Positions 46,047 to 55,086 of a DNA stretch of 64,000 nucleotides are shown here, one piece after another (position 1 is the stretch's first letter; each line of letters begins with the position of its first letter). Where the stretch lies: contig DSEQ01000005.1 of NCBI GenBank assembly GCA_011056555.1, forward strand, positions 1 through 64,000, given 5' to 3'. The notes beneath the pieces were generated by a model. The model had not been told where the DNA came from and made no database searches. It was given only the letters and a program-made list of their open reading frames with translations. The stretch is from Candidatus Zixiibacteriota bacterium (GTDB lineage Bacteria > Zixibacteria > MSB-5A5 > JAABVY01). Position numbers and translations under genes: made by a program.

Positions 46047-46071
46047 TAAAAAGCCGGTTGTTACACCGGCT
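46047..46071 (-). terminator. Rho-independent terminator
   Basis: On the minus strand AGCCGGT pairs with ACCGGCT around a six-base loop and runs into five T. It lies 25 bases past the end of the dockerin-containing pseudogene and could also halt the tRNA transcript from the other side. Confidence 0.7.
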
Positions 46072-46095
46072 CAACATATAAAATTCCGGACGATC

Positions 46096-47307
46096 CTATG
46101 GATGTTCCTGATAAGGCCAACAGGGAATATCCCAGTGTTCGGGGGCACAATCGCCGGGAGGGCTGCCGCCCATGAAAACAAAGTTGATTATATAGATGGC
46201 ATCGGAGACATTCACTGTGAAGTCTTCGTTGACATCCCCGCAGGCGTAATTCGGATAGGGAGGAGGGCCGTCGATAAAAACATAATTTACGATACAGACC
46301 GCATCTGATAAGTTGGAATAGGCATCATAATTGACATCGCCGCACATTCCCCAGCCCATATTCGGTTCAAAGCATATGTCGTAATTCTCCATAAATGTGA
46401 TGCCCTTATCCAGCAAATCCCGCAGACCGGTTAGTCCGGCCAGGCTAACCGCCTTGACCTTGCAGAATTCGAGCGTGTCACCAGTCGCCAGCGTGCCGCC
46501 ATAGAAGAAGTTCAGAATTCGCATCTCGGTACCGTTGACCGAATCAGTGAAAAGATCGAAGCTGCCTGCAACCTGCTGCAGTTTGTTGTGCAATGTATCC
46601 GGATACCAGCCTTGAGTGAAGTATCCATAATCATAGCCATTTATCGCCGCTGCACCAAATGCGGCGTTGCTGCCATCTTAAACGCGTAAACCGGCCGCAA
46701 TGTTTGTACCATTATGATGCCCGGTCATGTAGACCATCTCGTACTCGGGATCAATGAATCCGGCATCGATGGATGAATCCGGGTCGCAGTCCCAGTTTGA
46801 TTCCTCACCTACGATAAAGTCATTCAGGCTTGCTCCCGAGGTGTTCCAGAGTGTCACCTTCTCGATCAGCACGGATGTGTCCTGGTGGCCGGGTACAAAG
46901 TACTCGATCTTGCCCTCAACACTGCTGTCAGGGGTCGACCAGAAACCTTCGGTCTTGTAGTAACCGGTTCCTGAACCCGGGCTGCCGACTTCGGATACAG
47001 TTATGCCGCTCAAAGCGAGCATGTGCAGATGACTGGAATCCTGGGTAATGGCATCACTGAACATCTTGATTGTTCCGCCCTCCTGCCAGCCGACTGCAAG
47101 GGCTTCATGATAAAGCGGAGTGATCGAATCTCCGCCGCAGTCATAGAATAGCATATTACTTGTGGGATCATCCTCCTGGTGTCCGGCCTGCGGAGTGTTC
47201 CACAGATCGACTATCCAGCAGCCGGAGGATATCCTTGCATATTCGGCGGTGTAAGCGGGAAGAGTGAAGAGAAGGAGAATACCAATGATTAATTGAAAGC
47301 TTCTCAT
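46096..47307 (-). pseudogene. Secreted dockerin-containing protein interrupted by an in-frame stop
   Basis: Two open stretches lie in the same frame, separated only by a TAA at 46678-46680; the 28 codons after it continue the protein without a shift. The first part (210 residues from the ATG at 47307, behind AGGAGGG) has a signal peptide and a beta-rich domain ending GLRV. The second part ends with two dockerin-like repeats (CGDVNYDAYSNLSDAV and CGDVNEDFTVNVSDAI) and a tail PGDCAPEHWD. Both calcium loops have lost the glycine after the third acidic residue. This is a nonsense-mutated gene, a sequence error or, less likely, readthrough. It starts 16 bases after the beta-helix gene stops. Confidence 0.75.
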
Positions 47308-47323
47308 ATGTACCCTCCTGATA

Positions 47324-49297
47324 TTAAAACGGACAGCAGTCTCCTCCCTGACCATCCCATCCGCCCGGACAGCAATCACCCGGGGCCGGTCCGCCTATGA
47401 ATACATAACCTATCATCCAAACAGCATCCGAGACATTCACTGAACAATCGCTATTGGCATCTCCGCATGCCAGCACTGGCTGAGGTATATTACCGCCAAT
47501 AAATGCATGGTTGATTATCCAAACGGCATCGCTGACCGCTCCCGAAACACCATCATTATTGGCATCGCCGCAAAGGCCCTGGCAGGGAGAACGCACATGA
47601 AAAATGATATTAACGAGTGCAGGACTATTGAATGCATCGGGTGACTCTAAGACAACTTGATCCGTATAGTCTCCATTATCAAGATATTGGGACGAAGCAA
47701 TTATCTCGACTGTATCAGGAGCTGTTCCCGATGAAGGCTGAACAGCCAGCCAGCTTTCATCCCAGGATGCGGTCCAGTTGAGGGGATCATTGCCGACATT
47801 TAATATGATGAGCGTATCAATTATCGGTTCAGCTGAAAACGCAATGTCCTCAAATATAAATAGGTCCTGGGATAGAGCAAAATTGGCCGGGTTAAAAAGA
47901 GTATAGAATGACCATTCAGTCCAGATGCCCCATTCACTCCCATTATTTACATGGATCCTTAAATAATATGTTTGCCGATCTTCCAGTGCTGCGCCTGCAT
48001 ATAACACACTTGAATCAGAAGATGTCACCGGGCCGGTATCCCACATTTCGGCTGTACTCCAGTCATCATCAGTTCCGATCTCAATCTCATACATCGTCTG
48101 GATGGTAGCCGCAGTATCAAAGTAGCTCCAGTAAATCTCTGGGGTGTCCGTAAAGACTACACTCCCGTCGGCCTCCGGCCCATATCTTATATTGTATGCA
48201 AAGGGCACTCCCTCGTCAGCGCAGCCAAGACCGTAAGCGCCCATCAGTCCACAGGAGGAATTTTCTGCTGTGCAGGGGGACGGTGCAGATAAAAAATAAT
48301 TCCCGCTTATTGGATCACAGAAAAGCGGATCTTCTCCAATATTGCCATTGATTCCATGAAGACCGGAAATGCAGCCTAGGTAATCACCGTTTTCGTTACC
48401 ATAGACATCACAGCAGGACAGTGTAGGAGTGCCGTATGGGCATGAAATTGCCCGACTGGATATACCGAACACAATTATAGTGTTGCTGATTCCAGGATAA
48501 GAACCGTTTTCCAGCCAGATTTGTGCGCCGTTGTCGGAGGAATTGCCATCGATGGTACAGTTCCGGATTGTGGGATGAGAGCCAAACAATCCAATCGCCG
48601 CAGCATTAAATATGACTGTGTTATCATATATGAGACATTCGTTGATCATAACATTGGATCCCGTGCCGAGATGTATAGCGCCCGAATATTCCGCGCTGTT
48701 ACCTGCAAATGTGCAGTTAATTATCTGGGATAACGCACCCTCGGCGGCATAGGCGCCACCGTTTTCAAGAGCCGTATTATCTTTGAACAGGCAGTCGTTA
48801 AAGTCGGGGGATGCGCCCTGCTCACAATAGACCGCTGCCCCATGGCGTGAACTGGTATTTAACCGGAAGATGCAGTCTGTGAAAGTTGGAGATGATGAAA
48901 TACAGGCTGCGCCTGCGCCATTACCGACTAGGCCCGGACCGGAACCTACAGTACGGCCGCCCTGAATGGTGAATCCAATGATCTGGGCAGCGTTGGTTTC
49001 TCCATTTATAAAGACAAAGCACCTATGGGGATTGGCTTCGCTTCCTTCTGCGTCAATGATAGTGGCTTCCGGGCCGCTTTCAGACTTAAGCATAATGTTC
49101 TTGCCCGAAAATGTGAGATCGCGGTTGTCCGCACCGGCGTACGTCCCCGGCGCTACAAGAACCGTATCGCCCTCAAGGGCGGCGTCAATGCCCTGCTGAA
49201 TAGTAGGTTGAACTGAAGGGACATGGATAGTTGCCGATATGGCCGATCCATTAATCAATAGTATCAAAGCCAAAATTTTAATTGCACATTTAAACAT
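47324..49297 (-). CDS. Secreted parallel beta-helix protein with C-terminal dockerin-like module
   Basis: The 657-residue protein has a signal peptide (to about residue 22), the opening IHVPSVQPTIQQGIDAALEG typical of right-handed beta-helix (pectate-lyase-like) proteins, and helix rungs to about 360 with recurring C-x-F/I-x-x-N-T and N-C-T-F-x-x-N elements. A fibronectin-like region (about 375-470) and a beta-sandwich (475-570) follow. The end is a pair of dockerin-like loops (CGDANNDGVSGAVSDAVW, with an inserted residue, and CGDANSDCSVNVSDAVW) and the tail GGDCCPF. No catalytic residues were identified; it may bind or cleave surface polysaccharide. The start at 49297 lies behind AAGGAGGTG. 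Confidence 0.8.
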   Translation of the reverse strand: MFKCAIKILALILLINGSAISATIHVPSVQPTIQQGIDAALEGDTVLVAPGTYAGADNRDLTFSGKNIMLKSESGPEATIIDAEGSEANPHRCFVFINGETNAAQIIGFTIQGGRTVGSGPGLVGNGAGAACISSSPTFTDCIFRLNTSSRHGAAVYCEQGASPDFNDCLFKDNTALENGGAYAAEGALSQIINCTFAGNSAEYSGAIHLGTGSNVMINECLIYDNTVIFNAAAIGLFGSHPTIRNCTIDGNSSDNGAQIWLENGSYPGISNTIIVFGISSRAISCPYGTPTLSCCDVYGNENGDYLGCISGLHGINGNIGEDPLFCDPISGNYFLSAPSPCTAENSSCGLMGAYGLGCADEGVPFAYNIRYGPEADGSVVFTDTPEIYWSYFDTAATIQTMYEIEIGTDDDWSTAEMWDTGPVTSSDSSVLYAGAALEDRQTYYLRIHVNNGSEWGIWTEWSFYTLFNPANFALSQDLFIFEDIAFSAEPIIDTLIILNVGNDPLNWTASWDESWLAVQPSSGTAPDTVEIIASSQYLDNGDYTDQVVLESPDAFNSPALVNIIFHVRSPCQGLCGDANNDGVSGAVSDAVWIINHAFIGGNIPQPVLACGDANSDCSVNVSDAVWMIGYVFIGGPAPGDCCPGGWDGQGGDCCPF

Positions 49298-49323
49298 CTG
49301 CACCTCCTTATATCTCATTATTT

Positions 49324-49650
49324 CTAGAATGGACAGCAGTCTCCGCCCACGGATTCCCAGTTCCCGGGCGAGCAGTCACCCGGCTGGGCGCCGCTGACAA
49401 AGACAAAGTTTATTATCCAGACCACATCCTGCATTGCGGCCACGCCGTCCGTATTGGCATCACCGCAGGCAAGTACCGGCTGCGGAGGCGGTCCCCCGAC
49501 GAATATGTAGTTGATAAGCCAGATAGCATCGCTGAGGTTGACGGATCCATCAGCGTTTGTATCCCCGCAGATCCCCTGACAGTCAGCTCTTGCAGACTCC
49601 AATGGCATAATGAGGACAATTACCAAGCTTAAAAGCAAAATCTTTTTCAT
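49324..49650 (-). CDS. Small secreted protein consisting only of a dockerin-like pair
   Basis: The 108-residue protein has a signal peptide cut near ARA, then only two dockerin-like calcium loops, CGDTNADGSVNLSDAIWLIN and CGDANTDGVAAMQDVVWIIN, and the tail CSPGNWESVGGDCCPF. The second loop has Ala in place of the usual ninth-position Asn. No fusion partner is present, so it is a free-standing dockerin. The same tail closes the next gene, which begins 26 bases downstream. AGGAGG lies ahead of the ATG. It could be an adaptor or a competitor for the same receptor. Confidence 0.8.
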   Translation of the reverse strand: MKKILLLSLVIVLIMPLESARADCQGICGDTNADGSVNLSDAIWLINYIFVGGPPPQPVLACGDANTDGVAAMQDVVWIINFVFVSGAQPGDCSPGNWESVGGDCCPF

Positions 49651-50073
49651 ATTGGCCTCCTGTTAGAGCGCTACGGCGAGGGTAGAATAACCCTTTCAAT
49701 CGCAGACCTGGGCGTCTGCGAAGCTGAAAAGTGGCTGATAAAATCTACAAAAAAACAATAATAATGTCAATATCTTTCAAGAGATCGCCCGTCAAAGCCT
49801 GTCATTTTATTGAACAGGTTTAAGTATGATTATGTAAGCTCACTAACTATAACGAGATAGAAATTCACATCAGATGCGCAATTGCACTTTACCCGGCTGA
49901 AAATCCTTGACAAAAATCGAATCATGGTTAATTTTAAATTGATTACTCGCGGTTAATACCGATCATAGCAGAAAAGTATTTGGGACCTGAGTTTCATGGC
50001 TGGGGGCCATGAGTAATTGAGCTTTCTGCAATGGATTTTGTTTGAAAATATTTCAGATCATACAGGAGGAAAG
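49651..50073. other. Intergenic region between divergent dockerin genes
   Basis: About 420 bases serve as the divergent upstream region. Seen in it are a hairpin near 49699-49719 (TCGCAGAC / GTCTGCGA), a TTGACA at 49907-49912 with only a weak -10 about 17 bases on, and a hairpin TCATGGC / GCCATGA at 49994-50012 in the leader of the von Willebrand gene. The in-frame extension of that gene to 50017 is not supported by a ribosome site. Confidence 0.5.
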
Positions 50074-51618
50074 ATGCTAAAGTTCACATCCTTTTTTGGG
50101 GCTGTACTGCTGTCGCTCTCCCTTATGGGTTTTTTGTACGCGGCCGACAGCGGGAATGAGAACGCCAATCAACCACAATCCATAGAGGTCTCTGACGGCC
50201 AGCTTGAAACATCAGCTTCGGATCCTGATAAGATTCCGCCTGAGGTAAGCTGCCCTGATCCTTCGACTATCATGGCTTGCGAGGAGGGCGAGGTCGAGGT
50301 GCCCGGATTTACAGCTTATGATGCCGAGGGTGATATTCAGACTATCGAACCCTCGATCGGCACTTATGTTGACGGGAGCGTCTTTTTCACTCCGCCGGCT
50401 GCGGGTGAATATGAAATTATACTAACTGTAACTGATTCGCATGGATTTGTGGTCAGCTGCACAACCACTGTCACCATCGAATTTAATACTGCTCCAACCT
50501 GTACTGTCCCGGAAAGCGGGGTGATAATGCAGTGCACGCCGACAGAAGTCTGTCTGCCGGTTTCGGGTGATGACGTTGACGGAAATCTTGTCGGATGTGA
50601 GGTTTTTTCCGGACCGGGTATAATTTCCGATGGAAATTGGTGCTACACTCCTATGGGATCAGAGACAGTCGAGGTGACCGTAAAGTGTACTGACGAATGC
50701 GGCGCCTTCTGCCAGTCATCATTCAGCATCGAATTTGTCATCCAGGAAAACTGGGCCGTGCTCACTATGGACCGCACAGGCTCCATGTCCCTCACAAATG
50801 CTTTCGGCGAGTCCAGGATTTTAAGGGCCAAGAACCTGGCTCATGATGAAATCGATAAACTGTTGGATGAAAGTGATGCCGATTATCCCGGCATCTTCGA
50901 AGTGGCCATATACTATTTCAATTCCTCCGGTGGCGTGATTCTGGCTCAAGATTTCACCTCTGATGCCCAGACCTTACATGATGCCATCGATGCCATACCC
51001 GGACCGCGGCATGATACTCCGCTGGCGGCTGCGATGTGCCAGGCTCATTGCGAATTACCGGAGCTGGATGGTGAATGTAACAGGTATGTGATAACATATA
51101 CCGACGGTCTTGAAAATGCCAGCACAGAGGAGGATATCTGCGAGGTCTGTGTGGAATGCAACCAATATATGCCGACCGGATGGAATTATGACTGTGATCC
51201 CGCTAATCCTTCCAGCTGTACCGAATGGCAGCTCTGTCTGGCGGATAAATTCTCCCAGAGTGGTGTCAATTTGATGCACTATTTCGGTAATCCGATCAAT
51301 CCATTCGAAAAGGGATTGGCCGCCGAGGGCCTGGAAGATCTGTACTTCCTGAAATATACCGCTGAGCAGAGCGACGGGCAGTTGATCTATCATTCCGATC
51401 TGGAGGAGACCTGCGGTGATGCCAATGCTGACGGCCTGTTGAATATCAGCGATGCGATTCATATTATTAACTATGTCTTTGTGGCTGGAAGCCCTGCCCC
51501 TGAACCGCTGGCTGCAGGTGATGCCAACTGGGATGGTGGGATTAATGTTACCGACGCTATATTCATATTGCAGTACATATTTACAGGAACCGAAACCCCG
51601 CAATGCGCGTTGCAATAG
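50074..51618 (+). CDS. Secreted von Willebrand factor A protein with dockerin-like module
   Basis: The 514-residue protein has a signal peptide (to about residue 23), two cysteine-rich PKD/Ig-like domains (about 45-140 and 145-220), a von Willebrand A domain (about 225-430) and two dockerin-like loops at the C-terminus (CGDANADGLLNISDAIHIIN and AGDANWDGGINVTDAIFILQ). The metal site reads MDRTGSMS, with Thr in place of the first Ser of DxSxS; DTPLAAAM and YTDGLENAS supply the other ligands. It is likely a calcium- or magnesium-dependent adhesion protein on the surface. AGGAGGAAAG precedes the ATG. It ends in CALQ, without the tails seen on the other dockerin proteins. Confidence 0.8.
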   Translation: MLKFTSFFGAVLLSLSLMGFLYAADSGNENANQPQSIEVSDGQLETSASDPDKIPPEVSCPDPSTIMACEEGEVEVPGFTAYDAEGDIQTIEPSIGTYVDGSVFFTPPAAGEYEIILTVTDSHGFVVSCTTTVTIEFNTAPTCTVPESGVIMQCTPTEVCLPVSGDDVDGNLVGCEVFSGPGIISDGNWCYTPMGSETVEVTVKCTDECGAFCQSSFSIEFVIQENWAVLTMDRTGSMSLTNAFGESRILRAKNLAHDEIDKLLDESDADYPGIFEVAIYYFNSSGGVILAQDFTSDAQTLHDAIDAIPGPRHDTPLAAAMCQAHCELPELDGECNRYVITYTDGLENASTEEDICEVCVECNQYMPTGWNYDCDPANPSSCTEWQLCLADKFSQSGVNLMHYFGNPINPFEKGLAAEGLEDLYFLKYTAEQSDGQLIYHSDLEETCGDANADGLLNISDAIHIINYVFVAGSPAPEPLAAGDANWDGGINVTDAIFILQYIFTGTETPQCALQ

Positions 51619-51642
51619 CCAAAATAGATCCTTGATAATAAT

Positions 51643-51671
51643 CGCCCGCTTTTAAGAGCGGGCGTTTTTTT
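51643..51671 (+). terminator. Rho-independent terminator
   Basis: CGCCCGCT pairs with AGCGGGCG around a six-base loop and is followed by seven T, 25 bases after the von Willebrand gene. Confidence 0.9.
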
Positions 51672-51868
51672 ATGTGGATATATGTTTCAACATTTATTAT
51701 GCTGGTAATCAGGATGATGTGAAAAATAGAGGTGTGAACGCCTCTCAGGCAATGCACAAATATTTAGATTCAGGCTGCGGGGGTGCAAAAAATTTGAATA
51801 TGGATTAAAGGCATCCAATATAATTGTTTTTCCTTTCGTATGGTTGTTATAAATCAGGGAGATGACAC

Positions 51869-52846
51869 ATGGAATTGGAAAAGAGTTATAAATACTGCCT
51901 GTCGTTAAATCATCTGGGAATGGAATATCCCCTTCTGGCCGCAAGCCTTCTGCCCGAAGATAAGAAAAATTCAATTGCGGCTACACTTGCATCTTTCCGG
52001 GTAATAATAGACAAAATCCACAGTTCCCTGGGGAGCAGCAGCCTCGACCGCCTCAACAAAGATGAAATCAGGGGCATGATTGAGGAGTGGAATTCGATGG
52101 TGCGGGATGCGCGCCAGGGTAAATGCCGCGATCATGAAGTCTGCCTGGCGCTGGCTGACTCATTTAATAAGTTCAATATCCCGACCCACCCCTGGGAGGA
52201 TTTCAGCAATGCCCTGAATTTCCATCTGGATAATGTCAGCGTTGCCGATGAGAAAACATTCCAGGACTATTGCCGCTGGACATATGGCGCCGGTGTTTAT
52301 AACTACATCCACATCCTTGCTTCTCAGAATAACGGGCCGGGCTATACCTTGAATTTCAAGCCGGAATTTCTCTCCGATGATCTTGCCGCGCTGTTTTTCA
52401 TTACTCATACCCTGACCGATATCGCGCATGACCTGACCAGTACCAGGGATGGCTTTATCTTCATCCCGCGCACTGTTCTGGAGCGGCATGGCATATCACG
52501 CGGAGACATAATGAATTATTACAGGCGAGGCGAGATCGATAACCGTTTCCGGAAAATGATCGATGAATATTATCACCTGGGCCGGGAATACGAGCTGTTT
52601 GTGCGTGAGAAGCTGGTGCTCATCAGGGGCGAAATCCAGAAAGAGGACTGGTTCATACTCGATCTGCTTTTGAATATATACTCCAATTTCCTGCACAGGA
52701 TCTGGGAATACCCCGAAGCCATCTTCCGCGGCGGCTTCCCGATCGATCCGGCGATGGTCTTTATCAACGCCATGAAACTGCAGAAAGACCTGGGCCTGAA
52801 CTTCAGGCGGGATTTATCCAGGCTGCTCTCACAGTCTGTAGCCTGA
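51869..52846 (+). CDS. Degenerate squalene/phytoene synthase-like protein
   Basis: The 325-residue protein follows the helical pattern of the head-to-head prenyl synthase family. The opening YCLSLNHLGMEYPLLAASLL is like a family start. FRVIIDKIHSS lies where the first Asp-rich motif should be but keeps only one Asp. THTLTDIAHDLTSTRDGFIF (near 188) fits the second motif DxxxD, followed by IPRTVLERHGIS, which resembles the family's YLP-x-x-x-L stretch. The missing acidic residues in motif 1 argue against normal two-magnesium catalysis. It may be a pseudoenzyme or have a changed activity. No carotenoid or hopanoid genes are nearby. GGGAGATGA precedes the ATG. Confidence 0.55.
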   Translation: MELEKSYKYCLSLNHLGMEYPLLAASLLPEDKKNSIAATLASFRVIIDKIHSSLGSSSLDRLNKDEIRGMIEEWNSMVRDARQGKCRDHEVCLALADSFNKFNIPTHPWEDFSNALNFHLDNVSVADEKTFQDYCRWTYGAGVYNYIHILASQNNGPGYTLNFKPEFLSDDLAALFFITHTLTDIAHDLTSTRDGFIFIPRTVLERHGISRGDIMNYYRRGEIDNRFRKMIDEYYHLGREYELFVREKLVLIRGEIQKEDWFILDLLLNIYSNFLHRIWEYPEAIFRGGFPIDPAMVFINAMKLQKDLGLNFRRDLSRLLSQSVA

Positions 52847-52936
52847 CCCATTATTATTTTCATTATTAATATTTTTGATGATTTTTGCACCCAAGTTGTC
52901 TATCTATTGGTGGATGGATTTAAATGGAGGTGCAGG

Positions 52937-53644
52937 ATGAATAAGTTAGTGAGCGTTGTCTTCAGCCTGGTCGTGCTTATGGGACCGGGTGTTCTGGCAG
53001 ATTCAGAGGTTGGACGTTATATTCTCGTTTCGGGTGAAGGCGAGGTAGTTGCCGAAGCTGATCAGATATCCTTTTCATTTGAAATCGAAACTCGGGATAA
53101 AGACCTCGAGGCTGCCAAAAAAGTGAATGACGAAAAGCTTGAAAAGGTAAAAGAGATTTTTAAGCTCTTTACGATCGCGAGTGAAGATATTAAAGTCTCG
53201 AGCTTCAAGGTATACCCGCATTATGATTATGAGGATGGTAAAATCAAAAGATTTGAAATCTCAAGGGAGGTTGAGGTAACATTGAGGGAAATCAATAAGT
53301 ATGAACCCCTGATTGATGCTTTGATAGAAGCGGAGGTTTATGATATCGGAGGGCTGTCCTATGAACTCTCAAATAGTGCTGAATTAAATAAGCTAGCCAG
53401 GGAAAATGCACTTGACCAAGCCAGAAACAAAGCCAGAGAAATGGCTGAATATTATGGCATGAAATTAGGCGAGGTCATATATATTAGCGAAGGAAGCAGC
53501 CCTTCATTTTTTAATTCCTTTGGTTTTGGAGCATCGCAAGCCAGGGTTAATACATTGACTATGCCATCCGATAGCCCTATGATATTAAAGGGTCGAAAAA
53601 CCATAAAGGCCAGCATCATTGTCAAATTCGAATTAATCGACTGA
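52937..53644 (+). CDS. SIMPL-domain periplasmic protein (DUF541)
   Basis: The 235-residue protein has a signal peptide (to about residue 22) and a SIMPL/DUF541 domain: ILVSGEGEVVAEADQISFSF, LEAAKKVNDEKLEKV, KVYPHYDYEDGK and the C-terminal ALDQARNKAREMAEYYGMKL with KASIIVKFEL. The family forms ring-shaped oligomers in the cell envelope and has been linked to oxidative stress. The start at 52937 follows GGAGGTGCAGG; the longer frame begins at 52907. The response-regulator gene follows after 17 bases, so the two are probably co-transcribed. Confidence 0.85.
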   Translation: MNKLVSVVFSLVVLMGPGVLADSEVGRYILVSGEGEVVAEADQISFSFEIETRDKDLEAAKKVNDEKLEKVKEIFKLFTIASEDIKVSSFKVYPHYDYEDGKIKRFEISREVEVTLREINKYEPLIDALIEAEVYDIGGLSYELSNSAELNKLARENALDQARNKAREMAEYYGMKLGEVIYISEGSSPSFFNSFGFGASQARVNTLTMPSDSPMILKGRKTIKASIIVKFELID

Positions 53645-53661
53645 AGAATGAGATATTATCT

Positions 53662-55029
53662 ATGATTTCCTTGCGAATACTGATTGTGGATGACGAAAAA
53701 AGCCAGCGCGAAATGCTGGGCGATTTCCTCTCAAAGAAGGGCTACCGGGTCGAGACCGCCGGGTCGGGAGAAGAAGCCCTGAAAAAGTATGAGGGCGGAA
53801 ACTTCGAAATAGCTCTTCTTGATCAAAAGATGCCCGGCATGGATGGGATCGAGCTTCTGGGCAGGCTGAAAGAAATAGATCCGGAACTGCAGGCTATTCT
53901 TATCACGGCCCATGGCACTGTGGAGACGGCTGTGAAGGCAATGCGCGAGGGAGCTTATCATTACATAACGAAGCCGATTGTAAATCTCGATGAGCTCCTG
54001 GAACTGATTCGCAGGGCGGGGGAGAAGCACTTCCTTTTGAAAGAGAATAAAATCCTGAAGGAAGAGCTGAAAGAGAACCTGGGGGATTTTTCAATTATAG
54101 GCGACAGCAAAGCCATGCGCAAAGTATTGTCGACTGTAAGTTCCGTGGCGGCGGCTGATACGACAATACTCTTGACAGGCGAATCCGGGACCGGAAAAGA
54201 ATTGGTGGCGCATGCTATCCATGGCAAGTCTCCTCGCGCGGAAAATCGTTTTGTCACCATCAACTGCGCAGCCATTCCCGAAAATCTTCTGGAATCCGAG
54301 CTGTTCGGACACACAAAAGGCGCATTTACAGGGGCTACTTCTACCCGTGAGGGTAAATTCTCCATGGCCGATCACGGCACTTTATTTCTGGATGAGATCG
54401 GCGAGATCCCGGTGAATATTCAGGTCAAACTTCTACGCGCAATCGAGGAAAAATCTTTCGAGAAGGTGGGGGGAAATACTCCGATTAATGTTGATGTACG
54501 AATAATCGCCGCCACCAATCGCGACCTGAGAGCGGAGATGGAAAAGGGTAATTTCAGGGAGGACCTGTTTTATCGCTTGAACGTAATAAATCTGGAACTG
54601 CCTCCGTTACGTGACCGCCGCGAGGATATTATGCCGCTGGTAGATCATTACGCCGAACATTTTAGCAGGAAGCTCAATAAAAAAGTCTCCGGTATTACAC
54701 CCGAAGCCAAGGATCTGCTGTTACGTTATCCCTGGCCGGGCAATGTGCGCGAATTGGTCAATGTGATCGAGAGGGCAATAGTGCTTTTGAGGGGGGATGT
54801 TATCGATGCCTCCGACCTGCCCCTGGAAGTCGAGGAAAAGCCTGCCAGGGCTGATAAATATTTCACTGAGGGCGAAATCCCCAGCATTCAGGAGGTCGAA
54901 AGAGAGCATATAAAGAAGACTTTAGATTTTACTGATTGGAATTTTAACAAGACCGCCGATATTTTGGGCATCCACAGGAATACTCTCCGTTTGAAAATCA
55001 AGGAATATAATCTCTCCAAACCCGAATAA
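53662..55029 (+). CDS. Sigma-54-dependent response regulator (NtrC class)
   Basis: The 455-residue protein has a receiver domain (phospho-acceptor Asp54 in LLDQKMPGMDG; TAHGTVETAVKAM and Lys in ITKP), an AAA+ domain with Walker A GESGTGKE near 173, the sigma-54 loop GAFTGA near 220 and LFLDEIGEIP, and a C-terminal Fis-type helix-turn-helix (NKTADILGIHRNTLRLKIKE). It should activate sigma-54 promoters when phosphorylated. No sensor kinase is encoded in the window, so it is an orphan here. It follows the SIMPL-domain gene and may control an envelope response. Confidence 0.93.
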   Translation: MISLRILIVDDEKSQREMLGDFLSKKGYRVETAGSGEEALKKYEGGNFEIALLDQKMPGMDGIELLGRLKEIDPELQAILITAHGTVETAVKAMREGAYHYITKPIVNLDELLELIRRAGEKHFLLKENKILKEELKENLGDFSIIGDSKAMRKVLSTVSSVAAADTTILLTGESGTGKELVAHAIHGKSPRAENRFVTINCAAIPENLLESELFGHTKGAFTGATSTREGKFSMADHGTLFLDEIGEIPVNIQVKLLRAIEEKSFEKVGGNTPINVDVRIIAATNRDLRAEMEKGNFREDLFYRLNVINLELPPLRDRREDIMPLVDHYAEHFSRKLNKKVSGITPEAKDLLLRYPWPGNVRELVNVIERAIVLLRGDVIDASDLPLEVEEKPARADKYFTEGEIPSIQEVEREHIKKTLDFTDWNFNKTADILGIHRNTLRLKIKEYNLSKPE

Positions 55030-55060
55030 AAAAATCCCGCCCATTATTGCAGGCGGGATT
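55028..55060 (-). terminator. Rho-independent terminator (bidirectional)
   Basis: AATCCCGCC pairs with GGCGGGATT around a ten-base loop. On the minus strand it is followed by seven T, ending the M4 peptidase gene. On the plus strand it also lies directly after the regulator gene, without a T run. Confidence 0.85.
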
Positions 55061-55086
55061 CTGCATTTATCTATAATATTCAATTA

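Noticed and set aside
45943-46308. A plus-strand open frame that begins inside the tRNA.
   Set aside because: It overlaps the tRNA-Leu and runs antisense to the dockerin pseudogene; its sequence has no protein-like character.
46678-46680. Recoding of TAA as an amino acid.
   Set aside because: All other genes in the window end normally at TAA, TAG or TGA, and no recoding element or special tRNA is seen; mutation or sequence error is simpler.
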